Part shown: piece after piece, positions 23,673 through 35,197 of the stretch | How positions within the stretch are numbered: position 1 is the stretch's first letter | Layout of the letters: every line of letters begins with the position of its first letter | NCBI GenBank assembly: GCA_011634665.1 | Contig: WAEK01000027.1 | Span: 186,001-250,000 of the forward strand | Length of the DNA stretch: 64,000 nt | Source of the DNA: Mortierella sp. BCC40632 | Lineage: Eukaryota > Mortierellomycota > Mortierellomycetes > Mortierellales > Mortierellaceae | Direction: 5' to 3' | Made by a program: the position numbers and the translations under genes | Notes under the pieces: model-generated | Told to the model about the DNA's origin: nothing | What the model saw: the letters and a program-made list of their open reading frames with translations, nothing else | Database searches by the model: none

Positions 23673-24351
23673 AATATACACAGTTCTGTTTAATTCGATA
23701 GTCCGTTTTCAGAATAATAAGCCTTTTTTTTTTGGTAACCTGTTGACCGCTAGTGCCCCTGGAGAGGCGAGAAAAAAAAGGGGGGAGAGGGAGGGGGACA
23801 AGAGCCTATAGTTCTGGGTTCGGCAACTAAAAAAGAGAAAACCTTTGGGATCTGAGTTGGATGGTACAAATTAAAAGAAATGAAGGGAGCTCTTTGTACG
23901 TAAAATGAGATAAGAGAGCACCCAGCACCTAATTCTATTTCCGTCTGAGTGGACTGGACAGACAGACAGTGGACACAGACACACTCGCTTCACTTAGTGC
24001 ATTGCGACTGCAAGAAAGAATAAATGCATTTGAGTTGTGCTTGATGAGCCCTGGCCTCGTTTTTTTTTTTTTTTTTGACCCTGTTCGTTGTGTTCGTCCA
24101 TCTCTCCATCATCGCTTTCTTTATTTCTTTTTTGGTCGGTCCATCCGTCCATCCATCTGTCCTTCTTTGATCTCTTTCTCTCTTTCTCTCTTTCTCTTTC
24201 CTTTTCACCACTCTCCACTCTCCATTTTCACTGTCACTTGGAACCATCAGCACTCCTGTCACTTCCTCGCTCTTGGTCCGACTCTCTCTCTCTCTCTGAC
24301 ATCCACCGACTCGACCCCCATTGACTGACTGATTAACGGGGAGGAACCACT
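23673..24351. other. intergenic between Munc13-like and GT49-like genes
   Basis: The interval carries the 3' end of the first gene and a strongly CT-rich promoter-like block (about 24100-24300) with a T17 run near 24060. I see no TATAAAAG box. Confidence 0.45.
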
Positions 24352-25836
24352 ATGTTCAAGTCTACCACCTCCTCGACTCTTCTCCCGACCTCGGGATCAT
24401 CTTCGCCCACTTTTCGGCATAACCATCCGGTTCCCAAGATCCTAAAATCGAGACCGGTCCGCACCATCTTTATGGCCTATGTAGGCTTTTGTGCACTCTT
24501 TACACTCAAGCACATCCTGACCTACCAACCCAAGCCGGAGCCCATCGTCTATAAGCACTACGAACTGCAAAGAACCTATGATGCAGGTCCGTTCTCTCTT
24601 TTCACTTCTTTATTTTTTAGAAAAAAAAGAATGAGAGATGATGGAGGCTCTCGATACCTTTGGCGATCAATGCAACGGAAATCCTGACGATCCTCATCCT
24701 TTCTTTCTTTCATTTTCATAGACGAATCATACTCGATGGTGTCTAACCTCTCTTCAAGTGTCATTCTCTCCAAAATGTTTACCTTCTCCACACCCGACAT
24801 CACGGACAATATTCAACCATTCTTTATTCGGTCCACCTCCAGCCCTCAGCCAGACGATATTACCTTGGCCACTTTTATTCCTCAGGACCAACTCTCCGAG
24901 TTGGCTTCTTTGGTTGAGAGGTTCCCAGGTAAGATACCCAGGGGGCGCATTGGAGTAACAGACTGACTGACACACATCGCCCACAAGGAAAAAGAAAAAG
25001 GAAAACTAGTACCAACATAATGTTTTCTCCTCTTTTAATTAGGCCCAATTTCTGCTGTATTGCATATCGAGCACCCTTCAGACGTGAATGGTGCCCTGAA
25101 CCCCATCAAGTTGCTTCATACCATGCGTGCCAGCAATCCCAAGTTGCGTCAACAAGTCGATATTCATTTGATCACCACCCCCGCCACCCATCGTCAAACC
25201 CCTGTGATTCAACAAACCAACTTGCATCGTAACTTGGCCCGATTCTTTGCTCGGACAGATTTTATTCTCTTGTTGGACTCGGATGGTTCTTTGCCCATGA
25301 CTAATGTGGTCAAGAGTTTTGCGGATCACCCTCAATGGATGGAGAAACTTCGAACTGGCAATGTCTTTGTCTTGCCTGGGTTTAATCTTTCGACCAACCC
25401 TCTTCAGTCAACCCCAGGTCAAGAGGAGACCACCACCACCGCTGCCCCAACAACAACGGTCGTTGGTCAAAACAATTTGCCCACGGATAAGGAGACATTG
25501 CTTCAAAATGTGCATGATGGACAAATTGTCTTGTCCGAAAAGACCTGGAAGCGTACGATCCGTAATGTGGATTACAATGCTTGGACGAAACAAGTTCGAT
25601 TGAGTGCTATTCAAAACTATGATCCTTATTTCAGTCCTTCGGTGGTGATTCGACGGGACAAGATGTTGTGGTGTCCAGAACGGTTTGGAAACAACCATGC
25701 GGCTTGTATGTTTGAGCTGTATCTCAGTGGAGCCGATTTCTGGGTGTTGCCCAATGATTTCACGATCAATGCTGGAACCCGACCAGAGATGGAGATTCCT
25801 GAGCGTGAGGTAAGAAAGAGGGAGAGAGAGAGAGGC

Positions 25837-25870
<34 letters not shown>

Positions 25871-26274
25871 CTTAGAAGCCTCCAATCGTATGAATCTTTT
25901 GAAGGACTGGTTAGAATGACCAAAATTCTTGTCCTCCTTCCCCTCTCCAAATGTCTTCTGTATAACTAATGTTTCCTCCTTTGTCCTGATCTATCCCTTT
26001 CTCCTGCTACTCCTTAGAAAACGATCAACACACGACTTTACCAAAAGTTCCATGAAGAGTCGTGCTTGAAGCATGCCCGTGCCTTTTATGCTGCTGGCGA
26101 ATGGGATTCGGATCGGGCACGCCACTGCCGCATCAGCTGTCAAAAGGGTATTTTTTTTTTTTTGTTGTTGTTGTTGATCCCAAAGGATAAAAGCTAACAG
26201 GTCTGTTTTTTTCTTAATTGTCACCACGAAAAATAGTTTTGGCTGTGTGGGGTCTTGTGATTCGCCAGGCCTAA
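24352..26274 (+). CDS. LARGE/GT49-like Golgi glycosyltransferase
   Basis: Five exons (24352-24586, 24722-24928, 25043-25809, 26018-26147, 26237-26274) give about 458 residues. A short cytosolic tail is followed by one membrane anchor (TIFMAYVGFCALFTL, about residues 40-54), so the protein is a type II Golgi-type enzyme. The catalytic part has the LARGE/B4GAT1 (GT49) pattern: HRNLARFFARTDFILLLDSD with a DxD metal site, then LP, and the late WCPERFGNNHAACMFEL and ADFWVLPNDF blocks. The family adds xylose/glucuronate or N-acetylglucosamine in animals; the fungal acceptor is unknown. Intron 3 holds a T31 tract directly before the acceptor region. The last exon is only 12 codons. It converges with VPS45. 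Confidence 0.8.
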
Positions 26275-26755
26275 GCAGTTCCTGCTGGAGAATATCTCCT
26301 TCCTCCCGGAAAAAAAAAAAAAAGAAAGAAAGAAAGAAAAGCACAAGTCTCCATCCTTCAGTTTCTCCCAAGCTCGTAGAAAAACAACACGCATACACAC
26401 ACATACACAACAAACACACAAAAGTCTGTTGGTGGCTCTCTGATCCGCGCAAAAGGTAGTAGTGGATGGTCACTTTGAGGAAAGAAGAAAGATTTTTTTG
26501 TTTTTCAACGCTCTATGTTGGATTCATCCCGAGAGCACGTCCTCCTCCACTTCTACCGGTACTTGGGAATCTCTTTTGGGACATGGCTAGCTCTTGCACA
26601 AAACTTTTTTTTTTTTTTTTTTAGGAGGAAGGTGGGAGAAGGAAGAAGGGTTTGGTTAATATGAATACGGCATTGTCAATGATTATTATTAGTAAAGAAA
26701 ACAAATATACACGAAATGAAACAAAGTAGAGTGACAATCTTGAGGGGAGGAGTTT
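26275..26755. other. convergent 3' region of glycosyltransferase and VPS45
   Basis: No gene. It contains an A-rich stretch near 26310, CA-rich sequence near 26390 and a T18 run near 26605. Confidence 0.45.
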
Positions 26756-29412
26756 TTACCTTTGGCTACTATGAATTGTGGTTCCACCCAGAATCACTCT
26801 TACACCTGAATTCGACGAGTTGAGCAACGAAATATATCTTGCCTCCTCAAAGGTGGCCCCACCCACCATAAACAAGATAATGTCTTGGGGTCGATCTCGA
26901 CTGATAGCACCTCCTTCCACAAATGGATAACTGGTTTCTTTGAGACGCATCTTGACCAGTTGCTCCACAATCTGGGCCAACTGAGGTTGATGCTGAGTGT
27001 AGACATTCTCTACTCCCTAAAGAATTAAATGGTGGAAGGATTTGTTGAGGTTAGCCAAAAAGTAAAAAAAAAAAACAATGTGGCAGCAGGTCTATCCATG
27101 AATCTATCAGACCAAAGAATACATGCCTTGAGTCCTTTCAGAGCACTCCTGCCACGGGAAAGGATACTTTCGTTCGAAAAAAGATCGTCCTGTCTCTGTG
27201 CTGCACCACCATATTGCAAAAGCACATCAATATCCTAGAAGAGAGGAGAAGGGGAGGTTTGACATTCGTATCAGAGTCATTGAATGACTGCGCGGCAACG
27301 AGTGCGAGACAAAAAAAAGAAAAGGTGGAGTAGGGACAACCAACTTACCATGACTTCACGCTCACTAAGTCCATTTTTGTGAAGCAGATCGATCAAAGAG
27401 ACCAGAGCGTTTCCTTGAAACTTTTCATAACGAAGAGCATAAAGGGAGACGAGTCGGACTTTGCTTGCATTGCTGACCTTGGGACTACTAATCAACCGTT
27501 GGAGATTCTGAGCAAGAGGATGAGCCCATTCGGTTCGATTTAGTATTGTCTCCTACCCTGGCAGCTTCCTTTTCTTTTTCTTTTCCTTATTTTCAAAAAA
27601 AAAATTGCTGAGGGACTCACCTTGAGATCATTGTTATGCGAGTCTGAACAAGCCAAGCTCTGTTCCAGTTCCGAGACTTCCAAGATATTACTCTGCTCCA
27701 CCAAATGACTCAGCTCACTCACAAGTGTGACATGTTTGGACACGTTTCCAGACAGCTTTCGAAATTCGGGGTAATCTTCAACAAATCGTTTCATGTCCGT
27801 GATTGATTCAATGTTCATGTTGGATTTGGTCCGAGTTTGATACTCTTCCACATAACCCTTGATATTCGCACCAAGATCGCCCAGATTGAGATACATGTTC
27901 TTTTGAAAGAATGGATCCTGGTCACAGGAGAGCACGACTTCCTGTTTAAAAAAAAAAAGATGGTGACGAGAAGGGAATCATGGTTAATATGGAGTGGCCC
28001 ATGTAGGTTTGTTGACTTGATCATGCTGTCGATCTGAGACTTGCAGTAGAGGAAGTCGCTAGGCATATGCGGACATTATTATTTTCCTTTCTTTTCTCCT
28101 TCACAAGTCCCACACAGAATCCAAGATTCCTACCTTTAGCTCAGGTCGAATATCAGGGACGCTCGAAAGATCCACGCGACCATTGCGAATGCCAATCAGT
28201 TCATGCACCATTGCCTGATATGTCCATTGAGAAAGAAGGGGGGTGACGGGGTCGTTTTTCCTGTCCAAGATCAAGAGAAGAGGCGGGGTATCGGGCTTTC
28301 GAAAATCGAACAGCTGGCTCTCTTGTTGGATTTGAAACTATGGTTTGCAAATGAGAAATACGTGTCAGTTAGTTAATGGGAAAGTCGAAAGTGGTAACCA
28401 GATCTCTTTGGAGTGGGGGGTTTTTTTAATACCTGAATTTCAGCCGCCAGTCTTTTGGCCATGGCGCTTTGTTTCTGATATCGAATCAAAGGCTTCTTCT
28501 TGAGTGAAAGTAGCAAGCTCAGTAAACCATCCACGGTCCTTGTAAAGCTAGCAGAACCCCATGCTGACCACGAGTCACCAAAAAGTGGTAGAGTGGAGGG
28601 ATCCAGATTGATCGAGTAGCAATCTGGGTTGATTGCATAATAGTCAGCATAAAACTCCTAAAGGGCAGAAGGAATGCCAACTCCTCTCAATCAGTTGCTG
28701 AGCTATCAAAAACACGTTCATTTTTTTTCTTTCTTCATTTTTGGATATCTAGTTGTTTACCTGAACCTCGCGCACGACCTCATGCTCGTCCATTTCTGCA
28801 AGTCCTTCGATAGCTGACTTCTTCATCCGGTTGCTAAAGTCTATCAATGAGTTCCGATCAAAGCACAGGGCGCCACACCCAGAAGAATGTTGAGTGATCC
28901 TTTGAAGAAATACAGCAAAAGAGGAGTTGACATACGCGAAGCTATAATAGATAAAAGAGAGGCAGAGAATCTCTTACAAAGGTAATAGTCGCCATAGCAT
29001 GGGTCCTGAAGCTCCTGAATCAGTTTGTCGATCGATTCCGAGCTGGGCCTTAGGAAGCAGACACATTTCAGATGACGCATCTTGTCCCGAGTCCTGTTCT
29101 CGATACGGTCAACCAAATAGGTTTCCTTTTGGAGGAGATGAGATTGCGTGGCGACCATGGAAATGATGGGCGTCTTTGCGATAGAATGGGGTTAAAAAAA
29201 AAAAAAAAAAAAAAAGTAGCCATTGTCAGTCTCCAACATGGGCAATGTCTCTGACAAGCCAAATGCATCCAGTCGAGCATTCTTTTTCTCTCTCTTTCTC
29301 GCTCTTGGCATTAGCCATTTACCGTTTCGGAATCGAGCAATAGGACTTTCATGCCTGGCGTCTCGCCAAGCATCTTGTCCACGTAGAACTGCAATGCAGC
29401 AATAGTATTCAT
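26756..29412 (-). CDS. VPS45: Sec1/Munc18-family protein VPS45
   Basis: Nine exons on the minus strand (29412-29323, 29173-28978, 28840-28761, 28657-28433, 28337-28134, 27941-27621, 27507-27349, 27234-27127, 27016-26756) give about 547 residues, close to yeast Vps45 (577). Hallmarks in order: KMLGETPGMKVLLLDSET, the EFYADYYAINPD region, LFDFRKPDTPPLLLILDRKNDPV, LSQWTYQAMVHELIG, and the C-terminal RPQDIILFMVGGATFEEA with GVRVILGGTT. VPS45 binds the Tlg2/Pep12-type syntaxins and drives SNARE assembly for Golgi-to-endosome traffic. All introns are GT-AG except the eighth (27126-27017), which has a GC donor (AAG|GCATGT). The first intron carries an A/T homopolymer of 22. It lies downstream of RIB4 in the same direction. 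Confidence 0.93.
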
Positions 29413-29626
29413 CTTGTGGAGCTGAGGTGCAGAAGCAGAGAAAGAGAAAGCAAGAGAGCGAGAGAGTAGTAGAAGAGAAAAAAGGAGCAATGCATTTCTT
29501 TTTCGGTGCCCTCGATTTATATATACAGTACGTCACATATACAAGGAAGGGTGAGAGAGAGAGAGGAAAGGGAAGATGGAAGGTGGAAAGGGTGTCTAAC
29601 TACTCCTGCTGCTTCTTCTTTTTCTC

Positions 29627-30265
29627 TTAGATGCCTCGGTTCTTCAATAAAGCCATCTCGACAGCGCCCGAACCCCAATCCAGACCGTGGTTGTGTCCCT
29701 TTCCTGCCTGGTCCATGCCGGCGCGGCTCAAAGCCTGCTCCTCATTCAAACAGGTCAAGACACCAAAGATCACTGGCACTCCCGAATCAAGTCCAACACG
29801 CATAATGCCCTGCGAGACAGCCTCACAAATGTACTCAAAGTGCATGGTCGATCCCTTGATCAAGACACCAATGCAGATCACGGCATCAAATGCCTTCTTG
29901 CTGGGTTGAGAGAATGAACTGGGCTTGGATTCAGCTGTGTTGGAAGATGAAGGCGTGGGAGAATTGAGGCCTTCCAAAAGGTTGACATTGCCGATCAGAT
30001 CGCTGGCTCCGTCAGCGGCCTTGATCTGTGAGACCTCGAGGAGTTTCTTGGCTGCAAATGGAAGCTCATAAGCTCCGGGGACAGATTCAATAACGATGTT
30101 TTCCTCCCTGACGCTATGCTGTTTGATCATGGCCTCCTTTGCGCCAGCAACGAGGCCTTGGACGATGGCCGAGTTCCAGCGGGTGTGGACGATGAGAATG
30201 CGAAGGTTGGAGCCATCTTGTGGGTTGGTGGCAGGTTCGAGGCCCTTTTGAAAGTCGTCGATCAT
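29627..30265 (-). CDS. RIB4: 6,7-dimethyl-8-ribityllumazine synthase
   Basis: A single-exon ORF of 212 residues. It condenses 5-amino-6-ribitylaminouracil with 3,4-dihydroxy-2-butanone 4-phosphate in the penultimate step of riboflavin synthesis. Family motifs are present: ILIVHTRWNSAIV (substrate pocket, about 24-36), SVPGAYELPFAAKKL (61-75), CIGVLIKGSTMHFEYI (131-146, with the catalytic-area histidine) and VIFGVLTCLNEEQALSRAG (165-183). An extra Ser/Pro/Asn-rich segment of about 40 residues (83-124) lies just before the CIGVLIKG strand and explains the length over yeast Rib4 (168). The start at 30265 gives the expected short N-terminus. The promoter is CT-rich with no TATA box. Confidence 0.95.
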   Translation of the reverse strand: MIDDFQKGLEPATNPQDGSNLRILIVHTRWNSAIVQGLVAGAKEAMIKQHSVREENIVIESVPGAYELPFAAKKLLEVSQIKAADGASDLIGNVNLLEGLNSPTPSSSNTAESKPSSFSQPSKKAFDAVICIGVLIKGSTMHFEYICEAVSQGIMRVGLDSGVPVIFGVLTCLNEEQALSRAGMDQAGKGHNHGLDWGSGAVEMALLKNRGI

Positions 30266-33200
30266 GATGGAGAGTAGTGAGAGTGAGAGTGAAAGTGAGA
30301 GTGTGTGAGAAAGAAAGAAAAAAAAAAAAAAAAAGACGCGCTGCGCGTTTAAAGTCTATTCTTGCTTCAAATAACTCAAGCCGGTCACATTATCCAGAGA
30401 CAGGTCAGACTTGAATGCCGAAAATGGCGGTTTAGTCTCACCTGTTTTTGGGTTGCAATCTGGCAAAGCGACGTCGGGTTGTTGTTCACTTTTACTCAAC
30501 CATGTATCTCTTCCCAATGGATAGCATACGCCCACATTATCGTACCTCGTTAGAGAGAGAAAAATCTCCGTTGCGCGTTACCTACTCAAAGACTTTATTT
30601 GTCACGAAACTGGATCATGGGGGTTCTACTTTAATGCTTCTTTTCTAAAGACAACTGGAGACTGGACTCGAAAGAAAGAGAGTGTGTGAGATGAGGCAGA
30701 GTCCTGATGGAGGCAAGGAAGAGATTTGTGAAGGCCATGAGTTTGTGTTACTCCAATTGCTTTTTCTGCTTCAAATTTTTTCTCTAAAAAAAAAAAAAAA
30801 AAAAAAAAAAGACATAGGGTGCGCTAACTAAAGGACGTTCAAACATAACTCCTTGGTGATGAGTTCAATGGCTCCTTCCTGTCAGCATCTGCTCTCAAAT
30901 CGGAATGCATGCACCCACTTCAAGAACTCGGTCGAGTAATCGAATCGGAACATGATGACCAATAATCTAGCTCTTCTCATCTACTCTCCACTTACACCAC
31001 GAACAAACGAAACTACGCAAAAATAGTATCTTGAGCTTCCTGATAGATTCTCCAAAAGGGGTCAATCGATTTGTAGATTTCTCGAGTTCAGGACTGTTCA
31101 TACAAAGATTAATCAAAAAGCTGGCTTTGGATGGTTATTTCTCGCAGGAGGCGACGTGATGGCTCAGACAAGGCTAGGAACCATAGCTAATCATACAATT
31201 TATTGCATCTGGTTTCATCCAATATAATATTTCCCATGAGTTGGAAAAAATCTGAACTCAACTCAAATCAACTCAACTCATGCGTTGAAAAATTGAACTC
31301 ATCTCAACTGAGGGCATCTACAGTCCTGTAAACCATGTCAACCCATCCAACTCAACTCAACTCAACCCAAAATGTGAGTTGGGTTGAGTTGAGTTGAAGA
31401 ACACTAGTCTCATTCCCTTGCCTAGAGCCTCTTGCTGTTTGTGCGCCAGTGAGATGAGCTTGCGGCCAAAACTGCATCATTTCAGTGCACCAACACTCAA
31501 ATAGCGCAGCCGCCTTCTTTTCCTATCTTTTTTTGCCTCTCGAATCAATTTTTCATTAACTAAGGGCGCGCCTCCATTTTGGAGGGCATACTTTTAACCC
31601 AAGCTTTTTTTACAATTCCATGCACCAGACTTGTACCTTTCGACGCTGGAACACCGATAGCTTCCATCATGGATGCGAAATGCATCCTCCAGATACCCAA
31701 CAGTCCTCACGAACCATCGCTTGCGGAAGTAAGAGCTGGGTTCGCTTGGTCGACTCTGATTTGCGAAGGATTTAGATCTGTCAGGGAACACAGGTCTTCA
31801 TCAGTCCGGTCTATCTTGGTTGTGATATCTTGGGGAGGTATTCCAGTCATGCCTACCATATAGTGGAACACAAGAAGAGCATTTTGGTTTTATCATTCAG
31901 AACTATTTTTTTTTTCCCTCAGGTAGCGGGACTTGTAGAAAGAGTCTGAGTTGCTTAGACAAAGCATTTTCCAACGTTGTTGACTCCTTTGGTTTGTTCA
32001 TATCCTCAGAGTTGACTAGCTGGGCATCTAAGATCCTGTAGGCACTTTCTTCGGCTATCAGAGTGAGGCTTTTCATATATTGTTCTGTTGTCCGACGCCA
32101 TCACCATATCCTGCGACTCTTGGGATCCTATTGTTGTGGTTGAAGCACTTTTTTTTATTCAAATGATTTAGGTCTCCTTGCGACTGAATAGTCTCTTTCA
32201 CAGTAAACTGAGATCAGATGTGTGCTCGGTATTCTCATCAATGGGGGCATCGGGGGTCCTAATGAAATTGATCTTGGAAGATGATTGAGACGTGTTGAGA
32301 TTTGAGAAAGGAAGGCAACGAGTGAAGTAGACCGTGGGAGGTGAAGTCGAAAATCCTGTAAAGAGGTTCCTTGGAAATACTCGCACTATTAATATAGACT
32401 AATAGGATCCATAATATAGCGAGTGCAGACCTACTGGGGTAGCAAAGGGGAGAACATCTCGCAGTTCTTCAGGTCCCCCCGAGCGTCGTCTCTTATCCAC
32501 TGTTCAGGGGCATGGGATTAGTTTGACGGCCATGCATGACCTTCTCATTCTTGTACGTGATGATGACCATGTAAAAAAAAACAAAAAAAAAAAAATGGCG
32601 CTGATGTGGATTCTAACGGAAATAGCTTGATGTCGTTTGTCTAGGCTGCAGCTCTTCACTTATGCCGTAAAGACGGGCAGAGGCGACAAGGCTGCAGTCA
32701 AAGGGAGGCGCAAAGAGCTACTCTTCCCTTCTGTATCTTTCACGGAAAAGAAGCTTCCGTATTTTTCACGGAAAAGAAGAAAGGTTCAGCCTGCTTAACT
32801 CATCTCTCTAGATACTTGTGAGATGGGCTTTTCCTGAGTAGACGTTATTATCGAGTCTAGGTCGCCATTGATCGGTCTTGTACAAACCTCGTGTCTCCAG
32901 CTCGAATTTTTCGATTAAACACGAGCCGGCTCAAATCTGGCCCGACTTGGATAAGGTTTAGCTCGGATCAGGTTGGCTCGAGCTGACTCGAACTCAGAAA
33001 GGAAAAATGTAAGGACATGTGCACGCAAGCACTGTTCACACCTCGCTTCATACGGCGTCAGACGAACTGTAGGAAAGGATCAATGGACTTTGATGCAGCT
33101 TTAGCGCCTCTTTTTTTTTTTTTTTTTTCCTGAGCCACTGTAGGCGTACAAAGATATAACAGGTCAATTCCTGGCACATCGGCAAAAAGAGTGCCGAGCT

Positions 33201-33650
33201 GCGCCCTCTGCGTTCATGCCACTCTTTTTTTAGCGCTGCGCAAATAGGGTATCAGCCACCCCCATTACGTAGCGAAGCATGTTTGCTATTTTTCACACAA
33301 AGTAGTGCATCCTTCTATGCCTAGCGCGCGCACTTTCTACAGGGGAGAACACAAACAGCCCATGGCCCGATTGTGTTTCGCAGGTTAAAGTCGAGCAGCG
33401 CCTCAAATTCCTCTTCCATTTCTCCCGGATAACCTTCCGTGAAGGCAACAAGGTAACAGATCAGTATGCGCTTTAACTAAATATGGCAAGAGTTAGCCTT
33501 GTGCCATGAGATGAGATATTGGCAGGCCCTTAGAAGTCTGCTGATTGTAAGACATTTTTTTAACTCGATGGCTGTTGGTGATGGCTCAGCAACGACGTTG
33601 GGACGCGACGACTTGTATTGTTTCGTTGACGGAAGGGAAAAAAACACACA
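30266..33650. other. intergenic, no supported gene
   Basis: The interval includes an A25 tract (30786-30810), a CTCAA-type repeat with a hairpin (31255-31397) and a short direct repeat TTTCACGGAAAAGAAG (twice at about 32739-32785). A 94-codon ORF at 31579-31863 shows no motif. No gene is supported. Confidence 0.5.
31349..31397. repeat. CTCAA-repeat hairpin
   Basis: TCAACTCAACTCAACCCA and its reverse complement TGGGTTGAGTTGAGTTGA face each other around a loop of about 10 bases, and further ACTCAACTCAA units lie from 31255. It could be a hairpin-forming repeat or the end of a decayed element. Confidence 0.75.
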
Positions 33651-33651
33651 C

Positions 33652-33659
33652 ATAAAAGG
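33652..33659 (+). promoter_or_regulatory. TATA-like box (ATAAAAGG) of alpha/beta hydrolase gene
   Basis: CATAAAAGG lies about 136 bases before the ATG at 33788 and is followed by a CT-rich leader, matching the layout of other accessory genes here. Confidence 0.5.
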
Positions 33660-33787
33660 CGAGCTCTATTCCGTCAAGACAGCATATTTCCTTACTTCAA
33701 CCACTCTCAGTTAACCCTTCTTCACTTGGCACACTTCTTTTTCGCCTTCCCCGCTCATCTTCCCCTTCATACCCAAACTTTAACAAA

Positions 33788-35197
33788 ATGAAGGCAACCA
33801 ACGCTTGCCTCCTTCTGATCTGCGCCAGTGCTTGTCTGGTAAGAGACGACTCATGACTGAAAAAAGGATAATGCCTATTCCAAAAGTTCCTCTGCTAACA
33901 TTATTTCTAGGCCGTAGTTGTACCTGACTTGCGCATTCGGGCTGCAAATGAGACCATTCCTGATCCAGAAGATCCCATGTATCAACTTAATGGTGATCCC
34001 GACTTCCACTACGAACTTCTCCGTATTTTGGGGCTAGCACCCTACCAAGGATCTGACGTGGGCGAGGTTCTAGTCGCTGCGAACAAAATCAAGACAGCCG
34101 ACATGCCGGGCTTCTCCACGGCCTTTGATGAACTTGCTACTCGCGTGGATGAAACAGCAAAAGGCATAGACTCAAGCAAACACCCTGTCTCTGCACGCAA
34201 TGCTTTCTTCAAAGCTGCAACCTACTATCGCTCGGCTGATTTCTTCCTTCATGGCAACTGGTCTGACCCCCGAATTAATTCACTCTGGGTGAAACACAGG
34301 GCTGCCTCTGATGCCGCTCTCGCACTGCTGCCCATTCCAGGAAAACGAGTTACTTTACCTTCCAAGGATGGCAAATTTACAGTCCCAGCTATCTTCTTTG
34401 ACAGCGGCTCGTCAGAGCCAAGACCGACCATCATCATGTGCAACGGTTACGACGGTGCCCAGGAAGAATTGTACCACGTTTTTGCTCAAGCAGCGCTAGA
34501 GAGGAACGTCAACGTCATCACATACGAAGGACCTGGACAGCCTACTGTCCGTCGAGAGCAGAATCTCGGCTTCATCCCAGATTGGGAAAAGGCGGCAAGC
34601 CCAGTCATTGACTATGCCCTCACCCTTCCACAAGTGAAGGCCGACTCCATCGCAGTGTTGGGATACTCTCTTGGAGGATACCTCGCTACAAGAGTAGCCG
34701 CTTTTGATCATCGCGTTGCAGCCGTTATTGCAATTGACGGCATCTACGACTACGGCAAAACGTTGACCGACCCACTCGGCCCCGAAATGACGCAACTGTT
34801 CAAGGACGGCAAGAAGGAGATTTTCGACGACATCATAAATAACCATATCATCACAAACATGAGCATTCCTACATCCGCACGTTGGGCTCTGCAGCAAGGT
34901 CTTTGGTCATTCAATACACACAGCCCATTTGAGTACTACACCCTTTCACAGGCGTATAGCCTGGTTGGATTGACAGACAAGGTTGAGGTGCCAGTTTTTG
35001 TTGGAGATGCCGAGTCCGACATTTACTTCCCTGGCCAGGCAAAGGCTCTTGCGGCGCATCTTGGGGACAAGGCAACACTTTTTGAATTCAAGGCGAATGA
35101 AGGTGCCGGAGCGCATTGCGCGGTTGGCGCAAATGTTTATTTGAACCAGGTTATACTAGACTGGTTTGATGAAGTTTTGAGAAAAGCTGGAAAGTAG
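33788..35197 (+). CDS. secreted alpha/beta hydrolase (Ayg1/pseudooxynicotine-hydrolase-like)
   Basis: Two exons, 33788-33838 and 33911-35197, give 445 residues. The tiny first exon encodes the core of a signal peptide (MKATNACLLLICASACL). A helical cap region precedes the hydrolase core. The nucleophile serine lies in LGYSLGGYLA (about residue 270), the acid is probably in VGDAESD (about 383-387) and the histidine in EGAGAHC (about 419). TYEGPGQ before the nucleophile and EGAGxHC are typical of the family that includes 2,6-dihydroxypseudooxynicotine hydrolase and fungal Ayg1, which cleave C-C bonds next to carbonyls. The substrate here is unknown. Secretion is an inference from the first exon. 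Confidence 0.85.

Noticed and set aside
32739..32785. Short direct repeat TTTCACGGAAAAGAAG
   Set aside because: Only two units, no ORF or element around them; too little to interpret.
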